A stretch of DNA of 64,000 bases from Bradyrhizobium sp. Its GTDB lineage: Bacteria; Pseudomonadota; Alphaproteobacteria; Rhizobiales; Xanthobacteraceae. Numbering within the stretch: position 1 is the stretch's first letter; every line of letters begins with the position of its first letter. The position numbers were made by a program, and so were the translations under genes. The DNA is taken from the NCBI RefSeq assembly GCF_027307225.1, contig NZ_DAHUXJ010000097.1, forward strand, positions 1-64,000, read 5' to 3'. The notes under the pieces are model-generated. The model ran no database searches. It was not told the DNA's origin and saw only the letters and a list, made by a program, of their open reading frames with translations. Below are positions 8,737-16,076 of the stretch, piece by piece.

Positions 8737-9026
8737 AACTCCGTTACACCCTTCCGGCGCTCGCCGAGCTCAATTCGATCCTTGACTACATCGCTGCGCG
8801 TTCGCCGCAAGGAGCGAGACGTATTCAGGGACGCATACAGAGAATAGCCGACCTTCTATTGGTACACCCGGAGATCGGCATCCGGACGGATGATCCAGTT
8901 ATCCGCCGTTTAAGCACACCACCCTACCCTTATCTGATCTTCTACGAAATCACTTCTTCCGAGATCATCATACACTCAGTCCGCCATGCCGCACGCGATC
9001 CGTCCGAGCGGCCAGGACCTGCTTAA
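8733..9026 (+). CDS. Type II toxin, ParE/RelE superfamily
   Basis: This 97-aa protein starts with GTG and overlaps the antitoxin stop by 4 nt. ParE-like features are YTLPALAELNSILDYIAARSPQGARRI at the N-terminus, a conserved HPEIGIRTDDPVIRRL centre, and the core strand YLIFYEITSSEIIIHSVRHAARDP. ParE members target DNA gyrase and RelE members cleave mRNA; which applies here cannot be told. It appears intact. Confidence 0.8.
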   Translation: MKLRYTLPALAELNSILDYIAARSPQGARRIQGRIQRIADLLLVHPEIGIRTDDPVIRRLSTPPYPYLIFYEITSSEIIIHSVRHAARDPSERPGPA

Positions 9027-9088
9027 GCTCGGGATAGGTGAAAGCGAGACGATACCCGTCTGGCGAAACTTCGGTTCCGGTCGATAGG

Positions 9089-9238
9089 TCATTGGTTGGG
9101 ACGAAGCTCTGCCTTTTCCGCTTCAAGGTGGGCGATCAAGGCCTTGATACCGTCGCGGGTCTTCTGGTCGGTCAACCGACTTGCCAGCCAACGAAGATGC
9201 CGGATTTCCTCATCGATTTCATCGCACCGTTTGTCCAT
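9089..9238 (-). CDS. Small conserved-type hypothetical protein (49 aa)
   Basis: This short helical protein (MDKRCDEIDEEIRHLRWLASRLTDQKTRDGIKALIAHLEAEKAELRPNQ, two parts) consists almost wholly of one or two amphipathic helices. Short proteins of this pattern recur in Bradyrhizobium genomes as far as I recall. A longer frame to 9403 is open, but its extension is basic and low in family character and overlaps the zinc-ribbon gene upstream. It probably forms a helical hairpin; the function is unknown. Confidence 0.5.
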   Translation of the reverse strand: MDKRCDEIDEEIRHLRWLASRLTDQKTRDGIKALIAHLEAEKAELRPNQ

Positions 9239-9294
9239 GAAATGCAATCCGCGCAAATCAGCGGAGTTCCGTGGGCGATGGGTCGGCCTGAAAT

Positions 9295-9456
9295 CTATTC
9301 GTCCCAGACGCGTTCGCCGCATCTGTCGCATTTGAAAAGGCGGATCGTCCTTCCCAGCTTGGGATCGAGAAATTGGTGGGCAAGTTGCAGGGCGGCGGCG
9401 CACGCTGGACAGTTAAGAAACCGGTTCCGCGTCTGTGTCTCGTGATCCTCGGTCAT
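9295..9456 (-). CDS. Small zinc-ribbon protein (53 aa)
   Basis: The ATG at 9456 opens a 53-aa frame ending with TAG at 9295. It carries two CxxC knuckles, CPAC at residues 16-19 and CDRC at 43-46, the latter in the context LFKCDRCGERVWDE. Two CxxC pairs about 25 residues apart are diagnostic of a zinc ribbon. It lies 56 nt upstream of the 49-aa gene on the same strand, so the two may share a transcript. The function is unknown; it could bind nucleic acid or a protein partner. Confidence 0.55.
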   Translation of the reverse strand: MTEDHETQTRNRFLNCPACAAALQLAHQFLDPKLGRTIRLFKCDRCGERVWDE

Positions 9457-9534
9457 CCCCGACACTACTGCCCCGGCGCCAGGTTACAAAGTGAACATTA
9501 GTCTCCGCAGATTGCAATTACGCCACTGCAAGGC

Positions 9535-9561
9535 AAAAAGGGCCGCCCGGAAGGGCGGCCC
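9535..9561 (-). terminator. Rho-independent terminator after the CsbD gene
   Basis: A perfect 9-bp stem GGGCCGCCC / GGGCGGCCC (9540-9548, 9553-9561) with a 4-nt loop is followed, on the minus strand, by a run of five T. It lies 18 nt beyond the CsbD stop codon. Confidence 0.85.
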
Positions 9562-9578
9562 AGTCAAAGATCGTGACG

Positions 9579-9770
9579 TCATTTTTTCAGCGCGTCAGCC
9601 GCGTCACGGGCGGCATCCTTGACGTCACCGGCAGCTTTGTGGGCGGCGCCCTTGGCCTTGTCCACCTTGCCTTCGTTTTGGAGTTCCTTGTCACCGCTGA
9701 CTTTACCCGCGCCTTCCTTGATGGCGCCCTTGGCGTGGTCGGCAATTCCCTTCACATGCTCGCGATCCAT
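9579..9770 (-). CDS. CsbD family stress-response protein
   Basis: This 63-aa hydrophilic protein matches the CsbD pattern: DREHVKGIADHAKGAIKEGAGKVSGDKELQNEGKVDKAKGAAHKAAGDVKDAARDAADALKK (quoted in parts). It is rich in K, A, G and D, lacks Cys and Trp, and is probably largely unstructured in the cytosol. CsbD proteins are induced by general stress in many bacteria. The gene is monocistronic, followed by a strong terminator and preceded by a composite hairpin element that begins 25 nt upstream of its ATG. Confidence 0.88.
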   Translation of the reverse strand: MDREHVKGIADHAKGAIKEGAGKVSGDKELQNEGKVDKAKGAAHKAAGDVKDAARDAADALKK

Positions 9771-9794
9771 TCGTTCTCTCCTTTATGTCTCACG

Positions 9795-9962
9795 CTAGTG
9801 GAGTGGATTTGACATTCGCTACCCACCTAGCCGCAAAATCGGAAAGCGAATGTCAAATCCTAAACTCCACTAGAGACTTATATTTGCTAGTGGTCCTTTG
9901 ATTCTAACATTCGCAAAAGTGCCCGCCGAGAAGGGATGCGAATGTTAGAATCGGACCACTAG
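9795..9962. repeat. Composite CTAG double hairpin, copy 1 (A-linker-B)
   Basis: Hairpin A (9795-9873) has outer arms CTAGTGGAGT and inner arms GGATTTGACATTCGCT, with an extra TTA in the right arm. The linker (9874-9886) is AGACTTATATTTG. Hairpin B (9887-9962) has outer arms CTAGTGGTCC and inner arms GATTCTAACATTCGCA, with an extra TTT in the left arm. Both asymmetries face the linker. Confidence 0.9.
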
Positions 9963-10252
9963 GAGAACATGCGAAGCCCGTGATCGTTTCGAAAGAACAC
10001 GAGTTTGATACGGAACCACCCGGTTCCCGTGTGGTGCCACACTTCGGCCAGGGACCGACTGTCCGTTATGGCCAGCACCGGAAGCAGCCGAACTCTCATT
10101 CGATCACTTCGTCGAGACGGGGTAGGATCTGTGGCGGCACTGCTAGCAGCAGCTTGTCTTTCCTTTTGCATCTTCACGGGGTCAACCATCGCACCCTCGC
10201 AGATCAGCAGCATGGTGACGAAGATTTGCCACCACGCTGCTGTTGTCTGCAT
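9959..10252 (-). CDS. Doubtful 97-aa frame coupled to the upstream gene
   Basis: The ATG at 10252 overlaps the stop of the preceding exported-protein gene (TGATG), and the product begins with a hydrophobic stretch (WWQIFVTMLLICEGA). The rest has no recognised family and unconvincing composition, and its TAG stop is formed by the CTAG end of the adjacent hairpin. It could be a coupled small gene or chance. I see nothing else in 9963-10251. Confidence 0.25.
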   Translation of the reverse strand: MQTTAAWWQIFVTMLLICEGAMVDPVKMQKERQAAASSAATDPTPSRRSDRMRVRLLPVLAITDSRSLAEVWHHTGTGWFRIKLVFFRNDHGLRMFS

Positions 10253-10623
10253 CAGGGCAGCACGTTGGTGAAGCCTCCGCCGACGCCGACACCGCCGTTG
10301 TTGGAGAAGGCGCCGCTCAAGGCCGCGCCCCCACCCGGACCAGCCACTGCACCGGACTGACCGACCGACTGGCCGATGGAAGTGCCGATGCCCGCACTGA
10401 GGCTTCCCACAGGCGTCGCAACGGCAACACCGCTCCCCACCGAGGTATTGATGCCATTGGCCGCCGAGGCCGCGGCTGCGTTGCCCAACGTTCCAGCGCC
10501 GGTGATCGTGGTCACATTACCAAGATTGAAACCACCACCAATGGCGAGCGTCGAGCCGGCATCAGCCGGCACAATGCTTCCCACCAGGGCGATAAACCCA
10601 ACACTCATCATTAGCTTCTTCAT
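10252..10623 (-). CDS. Exported glycine/alanine-rich protein (123 aa)
   Basis: A signal peptide (MKKLMMSVGFIALVGSIVPADA) is followed by a mature part almost devoid of charge and rich in Gly, Ala, Ser, Asn and Val (AIGGGFNLGN, GGGAALSGAFSNNGGVGVGGGF). The start at 10623 has a strong AGGAGGAG sequence. It lies 11 nt after a second exported protein with a similar Gly-rich section, so the two form an operon. The composition resembles surface or fibre-forming proteins, but no known repeat (curlin, RTX) is present. No function is assigned. Confidence 0.65.
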   Translation of the reverse strand: MKKLMMSVGFIALVGSIVPADAGSTLAIGGGFNLGNVTTITGAGTLGNAAAASAANGINTSVGSGVAVATPVGSLSAGIGTSIGQSVGQSGAVAGPGGGAALSGAFSNNGGVGVGGGFTNVLP

Positions 10624-10634
10624 TGCGACTCCTC

Positions 10635-11366
10635 CTATTCGGTTTCCGCCACGGCGTGCGCCGGGGCGGGTGGTGCTGCCGCGTGAATGACTTCACCCTT
10701 CGCCACCGATTTCTTCTTCGGTGCCGAGTGGTGAACGGTGTGAGCCCAGACGCGGCAGCGTTGCCGGGTCACATCGTAGTCGTTGCAAAGACGGGTCTTG
10801 CCTGCCGGCCCTTCCACCAGCCAGATGTCGCTGACCGTGTGGGGCTGCTCTCCGGTGGCCTGGTCGTAGCCGCTCAACACCGGCGCGGACTGCGGCAGGT
10901 ATATCCGGCATACCTCCGGCATCGATCGGTAGATCTCGCCGTTGAGACAAAGCCGCGCCACCGCGGCCTTCTTCAGGCCCATGCTCCACAGCGACCGCGC
11001 ATCGAGCCGCGCCGCACAGCCGGGATCAGGGATCGTGGTGCCGAAGGTTAATCCGGTCCCGAGGAACGCGCCGCCGCCGGAAACCGACCCGAGGCACGTT
11101 TCGAGCCCGGCCGCGGCCAGGCCCGGTGCAAAAACGCTCGGCACGTTCTTGACCGTCTGATTGGCCGGCACGTTGCTGTTGCTGGTGATCGTCGCCGAAG
11201 GATTGCCACCGACGCCGACCCCGACCCCGCCTTGCCCGGAGATCGCCTGCGACGTCGATGTTGATGTGCCAACGCCGACGCCCGTCCCTGCCGCCGTCGA
11301 TGATTGAGCCCATGCAGGACCGCTCGCCGCCATCGCAACGATGGCAGCCGACAAAAGCCGCTTCAT
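10635..11366 (-). CDS. Exported protein with Gly/Ser/Thr-rich N-terminal half (243 aa)
   Basis: The signal peptide (MKRLLSAAIVAMAASGPAWAQ) precedes a low-charge segment (GTGVGVGTSTSTSQAISGQGGVGVGVGG). A cysteine-containing domain follows (LETCLGS, DPGCAARLDARSLW, ARLCLNGEIY, EVCRIYLPQ, TRLCNDYDVTRQRCRVWAH) and then a short Lys/Ala/Pro tail. The six or so cysteines suggest periplasmic disulfides. It is upstream of and close to the shorter Gly-rich protein gene, and the two may act together at the cell surface. I do not recognise a family. Confidence 0.65.
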   Translation of the reverse strand: MKRLLSAAIVAMAASGPAWAQSSTAAGTGVGVGTSTSTSQAISGQGGVGVGVGGNPSATITSNSNVPANQTVKNVPSVFAPGLAAAGLETCLGSVSGGGAFLGTGLTFGTTIPDPGCAARLDARSLWSMGLKKAAVARLCLNGEIYRSMPEVCRIYLPQSAPVLSGYDQATGEQPHTVSDIWLVEGPAGKTRLCNDYDVTRQRCRVWAHTVHHSAPKKKSVAKGEVIHAAAPPAPAHAVAETE

Positions 11367-11497
11367 GATGAATCTCCGCCGCGCTGGGATGAACTTCCAA
11401 CCGTCCGCCGACGGAAACGCGAGGAGAAAAAGCCGGTTCTGCTTGCTCAGGCGACGCTAGCCGCGTCGGTGGGCTCTCCGATTGATTTCAATTTATC

Positions 11498-11674
11498 TTA
11501 AATTTTTGCTATTTTCATCCGCAGCCTTGTTTCGTGGTTAACAGGCGCGACGCCATCTTCGAGCTCGCCGTCAGCTTCGAATGCAAGATCATCCAGCTCT
11601 TCGTGCGTGAACTTCTTCCCCCGAAGCGCAACTGAAACGCGTGCGCGCCTTTGCCCATCCTGCACAACGATCAT
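11498..11674 (-). CDS. Small protein (58 aa) translationally coupled to SDR
   Basis: The ATG at 11674 overlaps the TGA of the SDR gene (ATGA). The product, MIVVQDGQRRARVSVALRGKKF followed by THEELDDLAFEADGELEDGVAPVNHETRLRMKIAKI, is hydrophilic with an acidic centre and basic ends. The 4-nt overlap and normal composition favour a real gene. No domain is recognised. The A+T-rich stretch beyond its stop (11490-11515) may serve as transcript end. Confidence 0.4.
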   Translation of the reverse strand: MIVVQDGQRRARVSVALRGKKFTHEELDDLAFEADGELEDGVAPVNHETRLRMKIAKI

Positions 11675-12405
11675 AAAATCAACCCGCCATCGACGACGAT
11701 GGTCTGGCCGATGATGTAGGACGACAACGGCGAAGCGAGGAACAGTGCCGCGCCCGCCATGTCCTGCGGCGTGCCGAGCCGCCGCAGCGGAATCTGCGAC
11801 AGCGCACCCTCGAGCCGCTTCGGATTGTCCGTCGTGACTTTGGTCATCTTGGTATCGACCAGCCCCGGCGCGATGCCGTTGACGCGGATGCCGTCCTCGG
11901 CCCAGGCCTCGCCGAGCGTCCGCGTCAGCCCGACGGCGCCGGTCTTCGAGGCGTTGTAGGCGGGATTGCCCATCGTGGAATGATAGGCCGCGGTCGAACT
12001 GACGATGATCAGCGCACCCTTGGCGGCGCGCAGCTGCGGATGGAATTTGGTGGCGCACGCCATCAGGCTCATCAGGTTGACCTCGAGCACGGCGCGAAAG
12101 CCGTCCATCGCGAATTCACCGCGGCGGTAGATCACCGCACCCTGCGCCAGCACCAGTACGTCGAGCTTCGCGAGCGGTGGATTGAATTTCTCGATGGCGC
12201 CTGCGTCGCTGACATTGAGCTGGAAATAATCGAGGCCATCGAGGCGCGAGCCTTCGTCCGCCGAATACTCGGAAGCCTTGGCCCGCGTGCCGCAGACGGC
12301 AACGCGTGCGCCCTTGGCGCGAAACGCCTGCGCGATGCCGTTACCGATGCCGGAGGAGCCGCCGACCACCAGCACTTGCCTGCCTGAAAAATCGAGCTCG
12401 TTCAT
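11671..12405 (-). CDS. SDR family oxidoreductase
   Basis: This 244-aa classical short-chain dehydrogenase has the cofactor motif VVGGSSGIGNGIA near the N-terminus and an NNAG-equivalent segment altered to LAQGA. The catalytic serine is in VSSTAAYHS and the YxxxK in PAYNASKTGAVG. GGSSGIG followed by CGTRA suggests NADP or NAD binding without a clear preference. The second ATG at 12405 (MNELDFSG) is better spaced from the AAAGGG sequence than the one at 12411. It overlaps a 58-aa frame at its end. The substrate is unknown. Confidence 0.85.
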   Translation of the reverse strand: MNELDFSGRQVLVVGGSSGIGNGIAQAFRAKGARVAVCGTRAKASEYSADEGSRLDGLDYFQLNVSDAGAIEKFNPPLAKLDVLVLAQGAVIYRRGEFAMDGFRAVLEVNLMSLMACATKFHPQLRAAKGALIIVSSTAAYHSTMGNPAYNASKTGAVGLTRTLGEAWAEDGIRVNGIAPGLVDTKMTKVTTDNPKRLEGALSQIPLRRLGTPQDMAGAALFLASPLSSYIIGQTIVVDGGLIL

Positions 12406-12440
12406 TTCCATCCCTTTCCCACTTCGTTTGACCCGTCCTG

Positions 12441-12489
12441 GAGCATGATCCGGAAAGGCGGATGCCCATTTTCCGGAAACCTCATGCTC
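12441..12489. repeat. GAGCATGATCCGGAAA short palindrome
   Basis: GAGCATGATCCGGAAA at 12441 pairs with TTCCGGAAACCTCATGCTC at 12471-12489, one of the commonest small palindromes that I associate with Bradyrhizobium genomes. It lies in the divergent gap between two SDR genes. Confidence 0.7.
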
Positions 12490-12533
12490 GAATCCAGATC
12501 GGGACGGGATTTAACCCGATCGCCGCGAAATGC

Positions 12534-12559
12534 TACGAACTTCGGAACCGAGACGCTAG
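12534..12559. repeat. Solo B-type arm of the CTAG family
   Basis: TACGAACTTCGGAA followed by an outer arm ending GCTAG matches the right arm of the B hairpins at 34837-34862 and 37834-37862 in its inner 14 bases. No complementary left arm is found upstream, so only half of the hairpin remains. Confidence 0.6.
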
Positions 12560-12606
12560 AATGGGCGCAGGCCATGTCAATTGGCGACATCATCAGGGAA
12601 ACGTCC

Positions 12607-13386
12607 ATGCCGGAATTCAGGGAGCTCAGCCGTTCGGTGAAGGGATTGACCGTGCTCGTCACGGGCGCGGCAAGCGGCATGGGCCGCGCCACCGCGCGTG
12701 TGTTCGCTGCCGAAGGCGCCAATGTCGCGGTAACGGATGTCAGCACCGACGGCGTCACATCCGTCGCCGGCGAGATCACGATGAGCGGCGGAACGGCAAA
12801 GGCCTGGATGCTCGACGTCAGCGATCCCAGGGCGATCGAGCGCGCGATCCCGCAAGTGGCCACGCATTTCGGCGGCCTCGACATCATCGTCAACAATGCC
12901 GGCATCTCCGTGCGCGTTGCGATCGACGATCCCACCTATGATGAAGCGTGGGCGAAGGCGATTGCGGTGATGCTAACGGCGCATCCGCGCATCATCCGCG
13001 CGGCGCTGCCTTACCTGCGGAAATCCAGATGCCCGCGCATCGTCAACATCGCTTCCACCGAGGCGCTGGGCGCCACTGCGCTGCATAGCCCCTACGCCGC
13101 GGCCAAGGGCGGCGTGGCGAGCCTGACGCGCTCGCTCGCCGTCGAACTCGGCCGCGAGGGCATCACGGTGAACTGCATCTGCCCGGGGCCAATTCGCACC
13201 GCCATCACCGAGCGGATTCCAGAGGAGCACAAGACCCTCTACGCCAAACGCCGCACCGCACTCGGCCGCTACGGCGATCCCGAGGAAGTCGCGCACATGA
13301 CCTTGAGCCTGTGCCTGCCCGCCGCCTCGTTCCTGACCGGCGCGGTCATCCCGGTCGACGGCGGGCTGATGGCGCGCAACGCGTGA
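12607..13386 (+). CDS. SDR family oxidoreductase
   Basis: This 259-aa classical SDR has VLVTGAASGMGRATARVFAAEGANVAVTDV (Rossmann fold, with acidic D favouring NAD), IIVNNAGIS, and the catalytic S and YxxxK in NIASTEALGATALHSPYAAAKGGVA. It also has the C-terminal TGAVIPVDGGLMA. The frame opens earlier through two repeats; ATG 12607 (MPEFRELSRSV), with AGGGAAA upstream, is the likely start, and 12574 is a possible alternative. It is divergent from another SDR gene. The substrate is not evident. Confidence 0.85.
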   Translation: MPEFRELSRSVKGLTVLVTGAASGMGRATARVFAAEGANVAVTDVSTDGVTSVAGEITMSGGTAKAWMLDVSDPRAIERAIPQVATHFGGLDIIVNNAGISVRVAIDDPTYDEAWAKAIAVMLTAHPRIIRAALPYLRKSRCPRIVNIASTEALGATALHSPYAAAKGGVASLTRSLAVELGREGITVNCICPGPIRTAITERIPEEHKTLYAKRRTALGRYGDPEEVAHMTLSLCLPAASFLTGAVIPVDGGLMARNA

Positions 13387-13482
13387 TTGCAGGCTCCATT
13401 CGCGGGTAGGCAAGCAGCATTGCACGCGGCGAGACCGATCGAGAGCAGTCAGGTCACCCACTCAAGGTCGGCCCGCCTACCC

Positions 13483-14634
13483 TCAATCGAAGCTGACGAT
13501 CTCGACCCAGTTGGCATCCTTCCCCGCCGGGTACTTTCCGATCAATGTGAGACCGCCATTCGCTTCGTCGATCCTGTAAGCGGAAATCGTATCTGACTTT
13601 TCTCCGGAAACGACGAGAAATTTTCCTTTCGGGTCGATCGCAAAGCCGCGCGGCTGTTTCTCGGTGACCGTACTGCCAAGATAGGCGAGCTTGCCGGTCG
13701 CGCTGTCGACGCTGAAGGTCGCAAGCGTACTGCCGGTGCGTTCCGCCACGTAGAGAAATTTGCCGTTCGGTGCCAGATGCAGGTCCGACGCCCAAATGTC
13801 GTTGTCGGTGTTGCGCGGCGGTGGGCCGCCGGGTACGGCTGGGCCGCGCGGCGCGCCGGGAACGAGCTTTGTGTCAGGCGGCAGGCCGGATATCGAACTC
13901 ACTTCCGTCAATAGACCCGTCTTGCTGTCGAGCGCGAACGTCGCAACCGTGCCGGTGAGCTCGGCAAGCAGGTAGACAAACCTGTTGTCGTTCGACGTCA
14001 CGAAGTGACGCGGGCCTTGTCCCGGCTTCATCAGGACGACCGCCGGCGTGTTCGAAGCAAGTCGTCCCTTCTCTGCGTCGAATGTGAACTGGAATACCTC
14101 ATCGCTGCCGAGCGTCGGCACGAAGACAAATTTGTTGCTGCCGTCGATGCGGATCGAGTGGGCGTTACGGCCAACCGGTATCACCTGGAGCGGCTTGGGC
14201 GAGACGCTGCCGTCCGGCTTCACGGCATTGAGGCTGATCAGGTTCGCGCTGTACGACGCGCCGAACAAATAACGCCCCGTCCTGTCGAGCGAAATGTATG
14301 GAAAGCTTTCGGCCAGCGGCGACGTCGAGAGCGGCTTCAGCGAACCCGTGTTGCGGTCAATCGAATAGACGTACACCGTATATGGCTTCGAACGCGCCGC
14401 CGCGTAGAGAAAGCGCTTGTCCGGGCTCACCGCCATCGGCATGACGACCTTCGCTGCCTTGGCGTGCTCTCCCACCTTCAAGGAGCCATCCGCCTGTACG
14501 CTATAGACCCCGATGTCGCCATCCTCGGCATTCGATACGTAGACGAATGTTCCCGCCTGTGCCGGCACGTGGCCGATCAGTGCCGCCAATCCGGCAATTG
14601 CGATCCCACTGGTCAGTTTCGCGATCGTTTTCAA
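13483..14634 (-). CDS. Exported beta-propeller lactonase-family protein (YbhE-like)
   Basis: This 383-aa protein has a signal peptide (MKTIAKLTSGIAIAGLAALIGHVPAQA) and repeated propeller blades with the family phrases FVYVSNAEDGDIGVYSV, KRFLYAAARSKPYTVYVYSID, GRYLFGASYSANLISL, HSIRIDGSNKFVFVPTLGSD and KGKFLVVSGEKSDTISAYRID. These match the Lactonase/6-phosphogluconolactonase-like fold. TTG 14634 is chosen because GGGAGG precedes it at about 5 nt and because it gives a proper signal peptide. The export signal argues against a pentose phosphate role; it may hydrolyse a periplasmic lactone or act as a binding propeller. Confidence 0.82.
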   Translation of the reverse strand: MKTIAKLTSGIAIAGLAALIGHVPAQAGTFVYVSNAEDGDIGVYSVQADGSLKVGEHAKAAKVVMPMAVSPDKRFLYAAARSKPYTVYVYSIDRNTGSLKPLSTSPLAESFPYISLDRTGRYLFGASYSANLISLNAVKPDGSVSPKPLQVIPVGRNAHSIRIDGSNKFVFVPTLGSDEVFQFTFDAEKGRLASNTPAVVLMKPGQGPRHFVTSNDNRFVYLLAELTGTVATFALDSKTGLLTEVSSISGLPPDTKLVPGAPRGPAVPGGPPPRNTDNDIWASDLHLAPNGKFLYVAERTGSTLATFSVDSATGKLAYLGSTVTEKQPRGFAIDPKGKFLVVSGEKSDTISAYRIDEANGGLTLIGKYPAGKDANWVEIVSFD

Positions 14635-14818
14635 CGTCAACCTCCCTTTATGTCCCCTGGCGATACGCTCTGAGCGGCATTGATTGCCGTGCATGCGCTA
14701 GAAGCAACGGGATGACACGCGTTGCTTCATATTCCCGTCAAGCCTTGCAATCGTATCGTAGCGGTTCGGATCAGGGAAGGTCTCGCCGTTGTCGGTCTTG
14801 GGTCAAAACAGCAAGAGC

Positions 14819-14900
14819 GTAGGATGGGTGGAGCGAAGCGATACCCATCGGTTATTGTTCGGATGCGATGGGTTTCGCAAACTGCTCAACCCATCCTACG
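14819..14900. repeat. CGTAGGATGGGT palindromic repeat
   Basis: The terminal arms CGTAGGATGGGTGGAGC and GCTCAACCCATCCTACG enclose inverted GATACCCATC / GATGGGTTTCGC. This is a familiar alphaproteobacterial intergenic palindrome in the promoter side of the VOC gene. Confidence 0.75.
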
Positions 14901-14963
14901 AACTGCAACAATCGACCTGACAATCCGTTGTAGGAAACGTTCCTCGCATTCTCGGAGGTCGCC

Positions 14964-15323
14964 GTGATCGAAGTGATCAGTGCCATTACGCTTGCCACGC
15001 ACGATATGCCGCGCGCCGTGCGATTCTACGTTTCCCTCGGATTCGAAATCGCGTATGGCGGCGAAACCGCCTCCTTCACCAGCTTTCGCGCCGGAGCGGG
15101 TTATCTCAATCTGATCGCCCAGCCCGCGGAGAAGCAATGGTCATGGTGGGGCCGCACCATTTTCCATGTCAGCGATGTCGATGCGCTTTATGAAGCCGCT
15201 CTCGCCGCCGGGCACCGGCCATCGACGCAGCCTCGCGATGCCGAATGGGGCGAGCGCTATTTTCATTTGACCGATCCGGACGGCCACGAACTCAGCTTTG
15301 CAAAGCTGCTGGCCGAACGATGA
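14964..15323 (+). CDS. VOC family (glyoxalase/bleomycin resistance-like) protein
   Basis: This 119-aa protein shows the VOC betaalphabetabetabeta pattern twice: ISAITLATHDMPRAVRFYVSLGFEIAYGGETASFTSFRAG, then TIFHVSDVDALYEAALAAG and WGERYFHLTDPDGHELSFAK. The DPDGHELSF motif carries a likely metal-binding glutamate. GTG 14964 has GGAGGTCGCC upstream. The gene stands alone between repeats. The reaction is unknown (glyoxalase, dioxygenase or antibiotic-binding types all share this fold). Confidence 0.85.
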   Translation: MIEVISAITLATHDMPRAVRFYVSLGFEIAYGGETASFTSFRAGAGYLNLIAQPAEKQWSWWGRTIFHVSDVDALYEAALAAGHRPSTQPRDAEWGERYFHLTDPDGHELSFAKLLAER

Positions 15324-15355
15324 TTTTCCCTTGACACCTTTTTCAGCACGCCAAG

Positions 15356-15840
15356 TGATTTGCCCGTCGTGCCAAAGTGCCGCAGGCATCTTCGCTTGCG
15401 ACGACGGGCAAATCAGTGGTTCCTCTTCGCGCGTCCCGCACCCGATCAGAGGGGCGCTTCGCGATCGTCACGAACGTGGGGTGCGGGATGCGATGGACGC
15501 GGACTGGAGCAACCGACGAATGCGCCAGAGCGCGGACGGAGAAGTTGTGGCGTCCTGATGCCTCGACGCTGGCATCAACTCGTGACAATGCTTCGCATTG
15601 CATGGGGATGGTGGCAAGAAGGCCCGATCACCAGGGAGACCACAAAGGAAACCGTTAAAACCGTCGCGCAGGGAATGCCGGATTGTTCGGCCAACCTGTG
15701 GTGACTAACTCGTGTGCATTTTACTTTTGCGCACGAGGCCGCGGGTGCGTCGCGCGCCCGGCATTCCCTGCGCCCTCCTGTCGAGGGCATCTGGCAAGAC
15801 TCGGACGCGGTTTGCGTGGCGGGAACGCCCCATTGCGTCT
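15356..15840. repeat. Large decayed intergenic repeat, about 0.5 kb
   Basis: It begins with a perfect 15-bp inverted repeat TGATTTGCCCGTCGT / ACGACGGGCAAATCA (15356-15370, 15401-15415). An inverted CGTCCCGCACC / GGTGCGGGATG pair follows, and a downstream GGCATTCCCTGCGCCCTC / CGCAGGGAATGCCGG pair around 15670-15775. It has no coding frame. I recall related sequence as a recurrent Bradyrhizobium repeat, so I treat it as a degraded mobile or structural element. Confidence 0.55.
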
Positions 15841-16001
15841 TCATGACGGCGGCATGTCGGCCATGATAGGACAAGGCAAGGTGAAGGGTGAAGCGATCCC
15901 CGACATGAAGGCGCTCTCGACCTGGGTCGGCGGCCGTGAAGTTTTTCACGCGCCGGGATATGAGTAGAAATGCCCGTCACCGCTGTCATTGCGAGCAACA
16001 G

Positions 16002-16041
16002 CCAACGGGTCGCGCGAATGCGCGCCCGATGACAGGCTCCG
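16002..16041 (+). repeat. 40-bp segment, copy identical to 32371-32410 (inverted)
   Basis: This 40-bp stretch is identical to the reverse complement of 32371-32410. Here it interrupts a GTCATTGCGAGC...GCAATCCA repeat. The core CGCGCGAATGCGCGCCCGAT is itself partly palindromic. Confidence 0.8.
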
Positions 16042-16076
16042 CAATCCAGTGTCACAAAAGACGAGGTGCTATGGGA

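Noticed and set aside
9795-9962. Possible CRISPR array
   Set aside because: The repeated units are inverted hairpins scattered over 36 kb, with no regular direct repeats and spacers and no cas genes.
15356-16041. An insertion sequence with transposase in the repeat-rich gap
   Set aside because: No frame there encodes a recognisable transposase; the region consists of inverted repeats without a DDE, HUH or serine-recombinase signature.
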